From Mesorhizobium sp. WSM3859 (GTDB lineage Bacteria > Pseudomonadota > Alphaproteobacteria > Rhizobiales > Rhizobiaceae): DNA of 64,000 bases. The position numbers and the translations under genes are program-made. Positions 48,446 to 56,901 of the stretch are shown here, in pieces; positions within the stretch are counted from its first letter, which is position 1; every line of letters begins with the position of its first letter. The stretch lies in NCBI RefSeq assembly GCF_002295065.1, contig NZ_NSGG01000001.1, positions 458,553 to 522,552 on the forward strand, given 5' to 3'. Under the pieces are notes generated by a model, which searched no databases, was not told where the DNA came from, and worked only from the letters and a program-made list of their open reading frames with translations.

Positions 48446-49018
48446 TTACATGCCTTGTGGACCGCGGTTCATCGCGGCGACGCCGGTGCGGCAGATCTCG
48501 ACCAGGCCGAGCGGCTTCATGATGGCGATGAACTGGTCGAGCTTGGATCCCTTGCCGGTGATCTCGAAGATGAAATGCTCGGTATTGGCGTCGATGACCG
48601 AGGCGCGGAAGGCATCCGCAAGCCGAAGCGCCTCGACGCGGGCATCGCCTGTGCCGGCGACCTTGACCAGCGCGAGCTCGCGCTCCAGCGGCCGCTCCTG
48701 CCCTAGCTCACGCGAGCGCACGGTCAGGTCCACCACCCGGTGCACCGGCACGATGCGCTCGAGCTGATGCTTGATCTGCTCCATCACATGCGGCGTGCCG
48801 CGCGTCACGATTGTGATGCGCGACAGATGCTTCTCGTGCTCGGTCTCGGAAACGGTCAGGCTTTCGATGTTGTAGCCACGGCCGGAGAAAAGGCCGATGA
48901 CGCGGGCGAGCACGCCCGGTTCGTTGTCGACCAGCACGGAAAGCGTATGGGATTCCGGCTTCTCAGTTTCCTTGGCGATGAAATAAGCCGAACCGGTCGG
49001 CTGAAGCTGTGCGTTCAT
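48446..49018 (-). CDS. ilvH: Acetolactate synthase small (regulatory) subunit IlvH
   Basis: A 190-residue regulatory subunit that raises activity of, and gives valine feedback to, the large subunit. The N-terminal ACT domain is HTLSVLVDNEPGVLARVIGL (residues about 24-43) followed by SGRGYNIESLTV; the C-terminal ALS_ss_C domain contains ASVIDANTEHFIFEITG and DQFIAIMKPLGLVEICRTG. It follows ilvI after 137 bases that contain a palindromic repeat. The products of ilvIH and ilvC cover the first two common branched-chain steps. Confidence 0.95.
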   Translation of the reverse strand: MNAQLQPTGSAYFIAKETEKPESHTLSVLVDNEPGVLARVIGLFSGRGYNIESLTVSETEHEKHLSRITIVTRGTPHVMEQIKHQLERIVPVHRVVDLTVRSRELGQERPLERELALVKVAGTGDARVEALRLADAFRASVIDANTEHFIFEITGKGSKLDQFIAIMKPLGLVEICRTGVAAMNRGPQGM

Positions 49019-49108
49019 GACGTGAATCTCGATTTCAGACTTTTGAGCTAATTCTCTGTTTGCGCACGGCTTTCTCGCGACAGCCTCGCCTTTGTGGCTG
49101 GTGGATGG

Positions 49109-49155
49109 AGCATGATGTTGCCCGAAAACCGCTTCACACTTTTCGGCATCATGCT
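49109..49155. repeat. Rhizobial intergenic palindrome (RIME-like), copy D
   Basis: AGCATGATG-TTG-CCCGAAAA and TTTTCGGCATCATGCT pair around a CCGCTTCACAC loop. It abuts the ilvI stop codon (49156-49158) and lies in the ilvI-ilvH gap, so it could set the ratio of the two subunits by partial termination or by mRNA stability. Confidence 0.8.
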
Positions 49156-50937
49156 CTAGACCAATTCCCTGCCCTTGGCGTCGATGGCGTTGGCCACCGC
49201 TTCGTCGGTCGCCTCGTCCGGCAGGAGCATCTCGTTATGCGCCTTGCCGGACGGGATCATCGGGAAGCAGTTGGCCAAGGTCGCCACGCGGCAGTCGAAC
49301 AGCACCGGCTTCTTCACCGAGATCATGTCGCGGATCGCGTCGTCGAGCTCGTCCGGCTTGTCGCAGCGAATGCCGTGGCCGCCATAGGCCTCCGCCAGCT
49401 TGACGAAGTCCGGCATCGCCTCGGTGTAGGAATGCGACAGCCGGTTGCCGTGCAGCAGCTGCTGCCACTGGCGCACCATGCCCATATACTGGTTGTTGAG
49501 AATGAAGATCTTGATCGGCGCCTCGTACTGCACCGCCGAGCTCATCTCCTGCATCGTCATCTGCACCGAGGCGTCGCCGGCGATGTCGATGACCAGCGCA
49601 TCCGGATGCGCGATCTGCACGCCGAGCGCCGCCGGCAGGCCGTAGCCCATCGTTCCCAGGCCGCCCGACGTCATCCAGCGGTTCGGCTTGTCGAAATGAT
49701 AGTGCTGCGCCGCCCACATCTGGTGCTGGCCGACCTCGGTGGTGATATAGGTGTCCATGTCCTTGGTCAGCGCATAGAGCCGCTGGATCGCATATTGCGG
49801 CATGATGACGTCGCTGTTCATCTTGTAGGCGAGCGAATCCCGCGCGCGCCATTTCGCGAGCTGCTCCCACCACGGATAGAGCGCCTTCTTGTCGGTCTTG
49901 GCAGTCGCCCGCCACAGCCGCACCAGATCCTCCAGCACACGACCGACATCGCCGAGGATCCCGATATCGGCATGGACGTTCTTGTTGATCGAGGACGGGT
50001 CGATATCGATATGGATCTTCTTCGAGTTCGGCGAGAACGCGTTGAGCCGGCCGGTGATGCGGTCGTCGAAGCGCGCGCCGATGCAGATCATCACGTCGCA
50101 GTCATGCATCGCCATATTGGCTTCGTAGGTGCCGTGCATGCCGAGCATGCCGACCCAGTTCTTGCCTGACGCCGGATAGGCGCCGAGCCCCATCAGCGTC
50201 GAGGTGATCGGGAAGCCGGTGAGGTCGACCAGCTCGCGCAGCAGGTGGCTGGCCTCCGGGCCGGAATTGATGACGCCGCCGCCCGAATAGATGATCGGCT
50301 TTTTCGCGCCAGCCATCAGCTCGACGGCAGCCTTCACCTTTTCCAGGTCGCCCTGGACTTTCGGCTGATAGCTGGTGCGCGGCGCCGTCTGCGGCGGCAC
50401 ATAGATGCCCTTGGCGAACTGGACGTCCTTCGGAATGTCGACCACGACCGGGCCGGGGCGGCCGGTCGTCGCCACATGGAACGCTTCATGGATGGTGGCG
50501 GCGAGATCGTTGACGTCCTTCACCAGCCAATTGTGCTTGGTGCAGGGCCGCGTGATGCCCACCGTGTCGCATTCCTGGAAGGCATCCGAGCCGATCAGCG
50601 AGGTCGGCACCTGGCCGGTGAGGCAGACCAGCGGGATGGAATCCATCAGCGCGTCCTGCAGCGGCGTCACCACGTTGGTGGCGCCGGGGCCGGACGTCAC
50701 CAAAAGCACGCCGGCCTTGCCGGTCGAGCGCGCATAGCCTTCGGCCGCGTGGCCAGCGCCCTGCTCGTGCCGGACCAGGATGTGCTCGACATCGTCTTGT
50801 TGAAAAATCTCATCGTAAATTGGGAGAACCGCGCCGCCCGGATAGCCGAAGACATGCTTGACGCCGTTGTCCTTCAGCGCCTGCACCACCATCTCCGCGC
50901 CTGTCATTTCGCGCCGCTCGTTCTGTCCATTGCTCAT
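49156..50937 (-). CDS. ilvI: Acetolactate synthase large (catalytic) subunit IlvI
   Basis: ThDP- and FAD-dependent enzyme making acetolactate and acetohydroxybutyrate. 593 residues in three domains: N-terminal (VFGYPGGAVLPIYDEIFQQ, catalytic Glu in VRHEQGAGHAAEGYARSTG), central FAD-binding (PITSTLMGLGAYPA), and C-terminal ThDP/Mg site (GDASVQMTMQEMSSAVQYEAP with GDA..N as IAGDASVQM and FILNNQYMGMVRQWQ). Upstream lies an attenuator-like leader (51057-51107 peptide, terminator 50998-51022), so expression probably responds to charged branched-chain tRNAs. Confidence 0.96.
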   Translation of the reverse strand: MSNGQNERREMTGAEMVVQALKDNGVKHVFGYPGGAVLPIYDEIFQQDDVEHILVRHEQGAGHAAEGYARSTGKAGVLLVTSGPGATNVVTPLQDALMDSIPLVCLTGQVPTSLIGSDAFQECDTVGITRPCTKHNWLVKDVNDLAATIHEAFHVATTGRPGPVVVDIPKDVQFAKGIYVPPQTAPRTSYQPKVQGDLEKVKAAVELMAGAKKPIIYSGGGVINSGPEASHLLRELVDLTGFPITSTLMGLGAYPASGKNWVGMLGMHGTYEANMAMHDCDVMICIGARFDDRITGRLNAFSPNSKKIHIDIDPSSINKNVHADIGILGDVGRVLEDLVRLWRATAKTDKKALYPWWEQLAKWRARDSLAYKMNSDVIMPQYAIQRLYALTKDMDTYITTEVGQHQMWAAQHYHFDKPNRWMTSGGLGTMGYGLPAALGVQIAHPDALVIDIAGDASVQMTMQEMSSAVQYEAPIKIFILNNQYMGMVRQWQQLLHGNRLSHSYTEAMPDFVKLAEAYGGHGIRCDKPDELDDAIRDMISVKKPVLFDCRVATLANCFPMIPSGKAHNEMLLPDEATDEAVANAIDAKGRELV

Positions 50938-50997
50938 CGGTCTGGTCCCGTACTGTCGCCGTTTGGGCGTTGCTGGTCGTTTAGTTGGATTTCAGGC

Positions 50998-51022
50998 AAT
51001 AAAAAAGGCCCCCGAGGGAGCC
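50998..51022 (-). terminator. Attenuator terminator upstream of ilvI
   Basis: On the minus strand GGCTCC-CTCG-GGGGCC followed by TTTTTTATT lies between the leader peptide and ilvI, 61 bases before the ilvI start. It has intrinsic-terminator features in a position where it would stop transcription before the structural genes. Confidence 0.8.
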
Positions 51023-51051
51023 TGTGTGATGCGCATGGGAGGTTTTCGCCC

Positions 51052-51066
51052 GGCGGTTACACCGCC
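51052..51066 (-). promoter_or_regulatory. Hairpin at the leader-peptide stop codon
   Basis: GGCGGT-GTA-ACCGCC is a perfect 6-bp hairpin whose loop includes the first base of the TAA stop of the leader peptide. It could act as a pause or alternative structure in attenuation. Confidence 0.5.
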
Positions 51067-51107
51067 TTGCCCACGCGCCAGCCTACGAGAATGAGTGCCG
51101 TTTTCAT
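51057..51107 (-). CDS. ilv leader peptide (attenuation)
   Basis: A 16-residue frame, MKTALILVGWRVGKAV, too short for standard gene calling, ends 35 bases before a terminator hairpin and about 120 bases before ilvI. Leu-Ile-Leu-Val cluster at residues 5-8, with Val again at 12 and 16: branched-chain residues are six of sixteen. This is the layout of amino-acid operon leader peptides, in which a ribosome stalled at scarce Leu/Ile/Val codons favours an antiterminator fold. No strong ribosome-binding site is seen upstream in the 20 bases examined, which lowers confidence slightly. Confidence 0.75.
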   Translation of the reverse strand: MKTALILVGWRVGKAV

Positions 51108-51317
51108 GGTCGCGGACACTAGAGGCGTGAAAGGCAGCCTGTCAACGGCAAAAATGACGCCTTTGCCCCACTCGCGGGCTCAAGCCATTGAAAACGCGCC
51201 AAACTATTGGAGGGCGTGACGCGAAGGAGGTTTTGCCGAAATACTTTGCGCATGCCGGTAGCCACATCCGGCCACAGCGCTCACCCAAAGAAGCGATCAC
51301 AAGCCCGGAGGAAACTG
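51108..51317. other. Divergent promoter region (ilv leader / flavin monooxygenase)
   Basis: About 210 bases between the ilv leader peptide and the ATG of the flavin monooxygenase. It should hold both divergent promoters. Open frames reach in from the monooxygenase side, but the ribosome-binding site CGGAGGAAAC at 51308-51315 places the start at 51318. No clear palindrome is seen. Confidence 0.5.
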
Positions 51318-53126
51318 ATGCTCGAGAGAACACCCACCACCAAGGCGCAAGCGCTGCTCGACAGATTCGGCAAGGCGCTGGAAGCCGGCGACATCGACAG
51401 CGCCGTCAACTGCTTCCAGGCTGATTGCTACTGGCGCGACCTCGTCACCTTCACCTGGAACCTGAAGACCATGGAAGGCCAGGACCAGGTTCGCGACATG
51501 CTGCAGGCAACGCTGGCCAACACCAAGCCGACCGGCTGGGCGGTGGCCAAGGGCGAGGAAGCGAGCGAGGAAGGCGGCGTCATCACCGCCTGGATCACCT
51601 TTGAGACGAGCGTCGCGCGCGGCTTTGGCCTTGTGCGGTTCAAGGGCGACCTGATCTGGACCCTGCTCACCACGATGGCCGAGCTGAAAGGACATGAGGA
51701 GAAAGCTGGGTTCACCCGTCCGCTCGGCGCCAAGCACGGACACGGCAAGGACCGCACGACGTGGCGCGAGGAGCGCGAGGACGAAATCGCCAAGCTCGGC
51801 CATACCAGGCAACCCTATGTCGTCATCATCGGCGGCGGCCAAGGCGGTATCGCGCTCGGTGCCCGGCTGAAGCAGCTCGGCGTGCCGGCCATCATCATCG
51901 AGAAGAACGAGCGTCCCGGAGACTCCTGGCGCAAGCGCTACAAGTCGCTCTGCCTGCACGACCCGGTCTGGTACGATCACCTGCCCTATATCGACTTCCC
52001 GAAGAACTGGCCTGTCTTCTCGCCAAAGGACAAGATCGGCGACTGGTTGGAGATGTACACCAAGGTGATGGAGCTGAACTACTGGTCCTCCACCACCGCG
52101 AAGTCGGCAAGATATGACGAGAAGGCCAAGGAGTGGACCGTCGTCGTCCAACGCGACGGCAAGGAGATCACGATCAAGCCGAAGCAGTTGGTGCTGGCGA
52201 CCGGCATGTCCGGCAAGGCGAACTGGCCGAAATACAAGGGCCAGGACATCTTCAAGGGCGAGCAGCAGCACTCCTCGACCCATCCCGGCCCGGACAAATA
52301 CCGGGGCAAGAAGGTCGTGGTCATCGGCTCCAACAATTCGGCGCACGATATCTGCGCGGCGCTGTGGGAAGGCGGCGCCGACGTGACAATGGTGCAGCGC
52401 TCGTCGACCCACATCGTCAAGTCCGACACGCTGATGGATATCGGCCTTGGCTCGCTCTACTCAGAGCAAGCGGTGGAGAACGGCATGACGACGCGCAAGG
52501 CCGACATGATCTTCGCTTCGCTGCCCTACCGCATCCTGCACGAGTTCCAGATTCCGCTTTACAAGCAGATGAAGGAACGCGACGCGAAGTTCTACGAGGA
52601 CTTGGAAAAGGCCGGCTTCATGCTCGACTGGGGCGACGACAACTCAGGTCTGTTCATGAAATATCTGCGTCGTGGCTCCGGCTACTACATCGATGTCGGC
52701 GCCTGCGACCTCGTCATCGACGGCTCGATCAAGCTGAAGAGCGGGCCGGGTGCGGCGGTGCAGGAGCTCACCGAAACCGGTGTCAAATTCGTCGACGGCA
52801 CCGAATTGCCGGCCGACCTGGTGATCTATGCCACCGGCTACGGCTCGATGAATGGCTGGGCCGCCGACCTCATCTCGCAAGAGGTGGCGGACAAGGTCGG
52901 CAAGGTCTGGGGCCTCGGCTCCGCCACCACCAAGGATCCGGGTCCCTGGGAAGGCGAGCAGCGCAACATGTGGAAGCCGACGCAGCAGGAGGCGCTATGG
53001 TTCCATGGCGGCAACCTCCACCAGTCGCGGCACTACTCGCAATATCTGTCGCTGCAGCTGAAGGCCAGGCAGGTCGGGTTGCCTACCCCGGTCTACGGGC
53101 TGCAGGAGGTCTATCACAAGGGATAG
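51318..53126 (+). CDS. Flavin-containing monooxygenase with N-terminal NTF2/SnoaL-like domain
   Basis: A 602-residue two-part protein. Residues about 1-130 look like an NTF2/SnoaL-type domain (ALLDRFGKALEAGDIDSAVN, FQADCYWRDLVTFTWNL). The rest is a class-B flavin monooxygenase: FAD motif YVVIIGGGQGGIALGARLKQ (near residue 170), the FMO fingerprint region FKGEQQHSSTHPG (near 311-323), an NADPH-type motif VVVIGSNNSAHDICAALWEGGADV split after ICAA, and the C-terminal LVIYATGYGSMNGW. It resembles bacterial YUCCA-like enzymes but the substrate is not known. The start at 51318 has CGGAGGAAAC 4-10 bases upstream. Confidence 0.88.
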   Translation: MLERTPTTKAQALLDRFGKALEAGDIDSAVNCFQADCYWRDLVTFTWNLKTMEGQDQVRDMLQATLANTKPTGWAVAKGEEASEEGGVITAWITFETSVARGFGLVRFKGDLIWTLLTTMAELKGHEEKAGFTRPLGAKHGHGKDRTTWREEREDEIAKLGHTRQPYVVIIGGGQGGIALGARLKQLGVPAIIIEKNERPGDSWRKRYKSLCLHDPVWYDHLPYIDFPKNWPVFSPKDKIGDWLEMYTKVMELNYWSSTTAKSARYDEKAKEWTVVVQRDGKEITIKPKQLVLATGMSGKANWPKYKGQDIFKGEQQHSSTHPGPDKYRGKKVVVIGSNNSAHDICAALWEGGADVTMVQRSSTHIVKSDTLMDIGLGSLYSEQAVENGMTTRKADMIFASLPYRILHEFQIPLYKQMKERDAKFYEDLEKAGFMLDWGDDNSGLFMKYLRRGSGYYIDVGACDLVIDGSIKLKSGPGAAVQELTETGVKFVDGTELPADLVIYATGYGSMNGWAADLISQEVADKVGKVWGLGSATTKDPGPWEGEQRNMWKPTQQEALWFHGGNLHQSRHYSQYLSLQLKARQVGLPTPVYGLQEVYHKG

Positions 53127-53143
53127 ATGCCACTGTGCAAAAA

Positions 53144-53171
53144 GACCCGCGCGGCTTCAGCCGCGCGGGTC
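53144..53171 (-). terminator. Strong hairpin terminator shared by convergent genes
   Basis: GACCCGCGCGGC-TTCA-GCCGCGCGGGTC, a perfect 12-bp stem. On the minus strand it is followed by TTTTTGC, so it best terminates the PcfJ-like gene, whose stop codon is at 53178; it also lies 18 bases past the monooxygenase stop. Confidence 0.85.
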
Positions 53172-53177
53172 TTGCGT

Positions 53178-54338
53178 TCAGGCCCTGAGTGTCACACCCC
53201 TCGCCTTGGCCCAGCGCTCGACGATCTTGCGCTCCTCCGGCAAGGCCAGACGGTTGCCAAAACCGCGCACCTGGATCGCGCGGTTTTGCGGATCGAGCTC
53301 GATCGTCAGCAGCCGCTCGATTTTGCCGAGCGCGGTGCGCCGCAGCACCCAGATCGAGGCGTTGCCGGCGATGCATTTGGCCGCGTAGGTAGAAACGCAG
53401 TGATGCATCGCGCGGCTCTCCGCGACCAAGTCCTCGGCCGTCTTCAACTGCCGAACGAAGAAACGCTCGCCGCGCACCTTCGCGTCCTTGGCCGATGGCT
53501 GCCACTCCCAGTCCTCCAGGCGCGAGCCGTCCCAGGCACCGCTCTGCGCCTGCGTTCCGGAGGCACGCTGGTTACGTCCGGCCGCGCGGCGGCGCATGGC
53601 CTCGATGCGTTCGATCGCAGCGATGTCGCGATGCCAATCCAACATCTGCCGGCGCAGCGAGAGAAGCGTGCGGCCCTTCAGGCTGTAGGCCGCATCACGT
53701 TGATGCATGGCACCGATGTAATCGCATAGATCGTCGATCTCCTCCTTCGAAGCGGGATGTCCGCAGAAGAAGCGCACCACCTCGCGCCAGAAGGCCAGTT
53801 CACGACGCGGCGTGCGAGCGATCTTCGTGCGCGCAAGCCGCGCCGCCAACCCCAGGTTATCCGTGTAGGACCGGGCGATCGCCACCCAGAACGCCTCGGC
53901 GAAACCAGTGTCGCCGGACGCGTTGAGGAAGCAATGCACCTCCTTGCGCGACAGCCATGCATTGGCGCCGGTCCTGTAGAGCGAGTCGCCACGCGCGACC
54001 GTCACATACCAGGACTTGCGAAACGCAATCTCGTTGGCGTCGAGGCCCGTGCTGTCCAGCCAGACGCCCTCAAGCGCGGCCGAAACCGGATAGCGCGCGT
54101 AGAGATAGCGCGCCGCGGCCAGCCGCAGTCGCGCACGGTCGCGCGTCTTCAGCTTGGGACGCCACAGCGCGCCGTCGCGGATCGCCATGCCGGCAAAGCC
54201 CGAGCGTGCGTCGTCCAGCGCCCGCTCGAAATCCGGAACGGGACGCGTGGCGGCGAAGACCTGCCGCAGCCTTGCATCATATGCTTCAATACGTTGGCGC
54301 TCGGCGTCCTGCCTGCGCTGGATCATGGACCTGGCCAT
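53178..54338 (-). CDS. PcfJ-like domain protein, function unknown
   Basis: A 386-residue basic, soluble protein. The C-terminal part (residues about 275-370) matches the PcfJ-like domain known from conjugative plasmids: RFFVRQLKTAEDLVAESRAM, then HHCVSTYAAKCIAGNASIWVLR and RAIQVRGFGNRLAL. The N-terminal 250 residues are rich in Arg and helices and are not recognised. ATG 54338 is chosen for GGGAAG about 9 bases upstream; an ATG 36 bases further up is possible. No conjugation genes lie nearby. The gene is a single unit with its own terminator. Confidence 0.75.
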   Translation of the reverse strand: MARSMIQRRQDAERQRIEAYDARLRQVFAATRPVPDFERALDDARSGFAGMAIRDGALWRPKLKTRDRARLRLAAARYLYARYPVSAALEGVWLDSTGLDANEIAFRKSWYVTVARGDSLYRTGANAWLSRKEVHCFLNASGDTGFAEAFWVAIARSYTDNLGLAARLARTKIARTPRRELAFWREVVRFFCGHPASKEEIDDLCDYIGAMHQRDAAYSLKGRTLLSLRRQMLDWHRDIAAIERIEAMRRRAAGRNQRASGTQAQSGAWDGSRLEDWEWQPSAKDAKVRGERFFVRQLKTAEDLVAESRAMHHCVSTYAAKCIAGNASIWVLRRTALGKIERLLTIELDPQNRAIQVRGFGNRLALPEERKIVERWAKARGVTLRA

Positions 54339-54732
54339 GGCCGTTCTTCCCAGTTGGAACCCTGTCCGCCGCACGCATTCCCAGCGTCGGCACGGATCGT
54401 GACGATCTGGATTGCGGGATCTTTGACAGGTCTCCTCTCGGGATGACGGGTTATGATGGCGGGCTCTCTAGCCTCGGCGCAAAGATGGCGCAAGCGCCAT
54501 TCTCTCAACATTTACAATGACCTGCTTGGCTGTTGCAAAGGCGCATCTGAGGCTTTCAGGCAGCCGGCATCGTTCGCGGAAAGCGCTCGGCTCACCCGTC
54601 GATTGGTCCCGCACGGTCAGCCGCGCGGAAAAGATAACTGCCCACCGCGGATTGCGGTCGGCGCTGGCATCGTCAGGAAGTTTGAAATCCGCGGTAGCGG
54701 GTCAACCGGTCCGTCCGCCGAGAAGGCGCGAA
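54339..54732. other. Region without a supported gene
   Basis: Part of a 715-base gap (54339-55053). Overlapping open frames exist in several frames on both strands, but none shows recognisable sequence or a good start. It may hold remnants of decayed genes. The promoter of the PcfJ-like gene must lie near 54340-54420. Confidence 0.5.
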
Positions 54733-54891
54733 ATGCGTGAACAGGATCTCATCGTCGCCTCCATCAAAAGCGTTGTCGGTACCGGGACGGCCGTTGAAAA
54801 CCAACTGGCCGCATATCGGGCGCGGCTAATACATCTGATCGAGCACGACAGCAAGGCGCCGCCCATGCTCGGCATCGCCGGGTTCGAATGA
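54733..54891 (+). CDS. Small hypothetical protein (weak)
   Basis: A 52-residue frame, MREQDLIVASIKSVVGTGTA at its start and HDSKAPPMLGIAGFE at its end, with GAGAAGG about 7 bases before the ATG. It looks protein-like (amphipathic helix VENQLAAYRARLIHLI) but has no recognised relative. A competing minus-strand frame at 54826-55026 (MCFCFDGENALIGYLPDG start, GGAAGG upstream) overlaps it; at most one is likely to be real. Confidence 0.3.
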   Translation: MREQDLIVASIKSVVGTGTAVENQLAAYRARLIHLIEHDSKAPPMLGIAGFE

Positions 54892-55053
54892 GGTCTCGAC
54901 ATTTCGCCCATTCGGACTGGACGCCATTGGACCCGGAGCGCGAGCACTTGCGACCTGAAGGCGGTCGCGGCAGCCGTCCGGCAGGTATCCAATCAGGGCG
55001 TTTTCGCCGTCGAAGCAAAAACACATGACCGCATCCTTCCCGGTTATGTTCGG

Positions 55054-55644
55054 CTAGGCCGCCTTTTCCGCCGCGAATTTTCTCACGACGCGCTCCAGCA
55101 TGGGCACATAGTCGCGAAAGGTGCGCGTCTTCATGTCGGCGACCTTGCCGCCCTCGTCCCAGATGCGCACGCGCACTGCTTCGTCGTGGAAGGGATTGCT
55201 GCGGAACTCGGCCACTTCCTCCGCACTCATCGGCCCGCCCTGCAGCGACAGCGTATGCACCGAGGCCGGCGACAGCTTGCTGAAATAGGTCGGGTCGGTA
55301 GCGCAAAGGTAGCGCTTGGCCGAAACGTGCAGCCTGACGCATTCGACGATAACCGGCGGGAAGAAAGGCGCGAGCACCTCGCCGCCCGCCTCGTCATGGT
55401 GCTTGTCCTCGACGTCGTCGGGCGAATAGGTGCCGAACTCGCTGGTGTAATGGCCGATGTCGTGCAGGAGCGCCGCCGCCACAAGTTCCTCCGGCGCGCC
55501 GTCCCGCTCGGCGAGCCACGCGCCCTGCAGCATGTGCTCGGACATCGTGACCGGCTCGCCGAGATAGGATTCGGCGCCGCGGCGCTCGAAAATATCGGCG
55601 ATGAATTCGACGATGTTTCCTGCGTTCAATTCATTCGGCTTCAT
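55054..55644 (-). CDS. HD-domain oxygenase, TmpB/PhnZ-like
   Basis: A 196-residue HD-fold protein. Metal-binding residues are seen in [12 protein letters not shown] (His), ALLHDIGHY (HD pair near residues 61-62), [10 protein letters not shown] (His/Glu) and [10 protein letters not shown] (His near 104). Related mixed-valent di-iron oxygenases cleave hydroxylated phosphonates: PhnZ acts on hydroxy-aminoethylphosphonate and TmpB on its trimethylated analogue. The preceding gene encodes a TmpA-like oxygenase and overlaps it by four bases, which makes TmpB the better reading. Without that pairing it would only be called an HD phosphohydrolase. Confidence 0.75.
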   Translation of the reverse strand: MKPNELNAGNIVEFIADIFERRGAESYLGEPVTMSEHMLQGAWLAERDGAPEELVAAALLHDIGHYTSEFGTYSPDDVEDKHHDEAGGEVLAPFFPPVIVECVRLHVSAKRYLCATDPTYFSKLSPASVHTLSLQGGPMSAEEVAEFRSNPFHDEAVRVRIWDEGGKVADMKTRTFRDYVPMLERVVRKFAAEKAA

Positions 55645-56792
55645 TCCGCCGCCTCCTTGAAATCATGCTCGATCGCGGCGAGCGTCGACAGCAGGCCGTC
55701 CTTGTCGGCGTAGCAGCCTTGCAGCCAGCGCTTGCCGCTGCCGGAAAACGCCTTGCGTGCATGCATGACGCGCGTGTTGTCGACTATGAAGGATTCTCCC
55801 GCCTCGAGCTTGAACGTCACCTCGAAGGCAGGGTCCTCGATCAACTCGGCGAATCTGCGATAGGCCGCGTAGTATTTCTCCATCTCGGCGAAAGGCACAT
55901 CGACGGCCGGCGCCAGCGAGCGGTTGTTGAAGCGGATGCAGATCAGCTCGCCATCGGGCCCGAGCTCGATCATCGGCCGCTTCGACTGCAGCCGCACGCC
56001 CGACGAGCCGGCATATTCGAAGCGCGCCGGATAGGACGAAAGCAGCCGGAAGCCCTCCGGGTTTTCGGCCTGAAACGCGGCTGCCACCGCGAAACCGTCG
56101 ACGACGCTGGATTCGCCGCCTTCGACCGTGTTCTCGATGCAGGCGAGAATCTGCAGCGTCGGCACCGGGTCGCGGTAGGGATTGTCGGTATGCGCCTGCA
56201 GGCCGAGATTGGTGTAGGCGAGATTGTTCGGATTGACCTCGGCCCGCACCTCGAACCAACGCCCGTAATTGGTCTCCCGGATGTAACCGAACAGGTCGGC
56301 CACCTTGCACAGCGCGCCGGATTCGGTCGGCAGGCCGTCCATGACGGCGAAACCATAACTGCGCACCGCGGTCAGCCATTGCCGCAGCACATTGCTGTCG
56401 GGGCTGGCATCCGCGTAGGCAGCGCGCGGCACGGAGTTCTGCATCGTGGCTTTCGTCCAGCGCTTTATCCCGCTTCCTGTCCAACCAGGCCGCTGGACCT
56501 CCCCACGATCGTAGGCATGAGCGCGGAGCCAGCCCGCGGGAAACTCAACGGTCTTGCCTTCAGGGACGAATGTGACCTCCAACACCTCGCCCTTGATCGA
56601 GGCGGCGCCGATCCGCGTCTCGGCCGGAATGTCGAGGATGGTGATCAGCCGCTGTCCGTTGCCGGCGCTGCGCGTCCTGTCGTCCAGCGCATTGTCGCGC
56701 AGCCACATGGCGTGGAAGCGATTGCGCGCCCCGTCTCTCCAGCCAAGCTCGATCGTTCGTCCCTCGTCGCCTAGCGTCGCTGTCGTCAGCAT
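55641..56792 (-). CDS. Fe(II)/2-oxoglutarate oxygenase, gamma-butyrobetaine hydroxylase-like (TmpA candidate)
   Basis: A 383-residue TauD/BBOX-family enzyme. The N-terminal DUF971-like domain has [20 protein letters not shown] but lacks the zinc cysteines of eukaryotic BBOX. The catalytic domain shows the HxD of [19 protein letters not shown] (near residue 200) and the distal His in [14 protein letters not shown] (near 349), with Arg binding 2-oxoglutarate shortly after. The coupled HD oxygenase gene suggests it is TmpA, which hydroxylates 2-trimethylaminoethylphosphonate, and not a carnitine-pathway enzyme. A LysR gene is divergent. Confidence 0.8.
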   Translation of the reverse strand: MLTTATLGDEGRTIELGWRDGARNRFHAMWLRDNALDDRTRSAGNGQRLITILDIPAETRIGAASIKGEVLEVTFVPEGKTVEFPAGWLRAHAYDRGEVQRPGWTGSGIKRWTKATMQNSVPRAAYADASPDSNVLRQWLTAVRSYGFAVMDGLPTESGALCKVADLFGYIRETNYGRWFEVRAEVNPNNLAYTNLGLQAHTDNPYRDPVPTLQILACIENTVEGGESSVVDGFAVAAAFQAENPEGFRLLSSYPARFEYAGSSGVRLQSKRPMIELGPDGELICIRFNNRSLAPAVDVPFAEMEKYYAAYRRFAELIEDPAFEVTFKLEAGESFIVDNTRVMHARKAFSGSGKRWLQGCYADKDGLLSTLAAIEHDFKEAAE

Positions 56793-56901
56793 GTCCCAGA
56801 AGCTCCATCCTTACCCGCCGCTGCGGGCACGGATTGCATGCTGACTTCCAAAGAGGCATAATTCAAATTATCGTTTTTTGGGCAATGGCCGCAAATTTAT
56901 A

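Noticed and set aside
53957..54520. Several overlapping plus-strand frames opposite the PcfJ-like gene and into the gap
   Set aside because: Arg/Ala/Pro-rich shadows without ribosome-binding sites; no evidence for translation.
55641..56792. Carnitine biosynthesis role (gamma-butyrobetaine hydroxylase)
   Set aside because: Lacks the N-terminal zinc cysteines, and is translationally coupled to an HD oxygenase, which fits TmpA/TmpB; kept only as an alternative.
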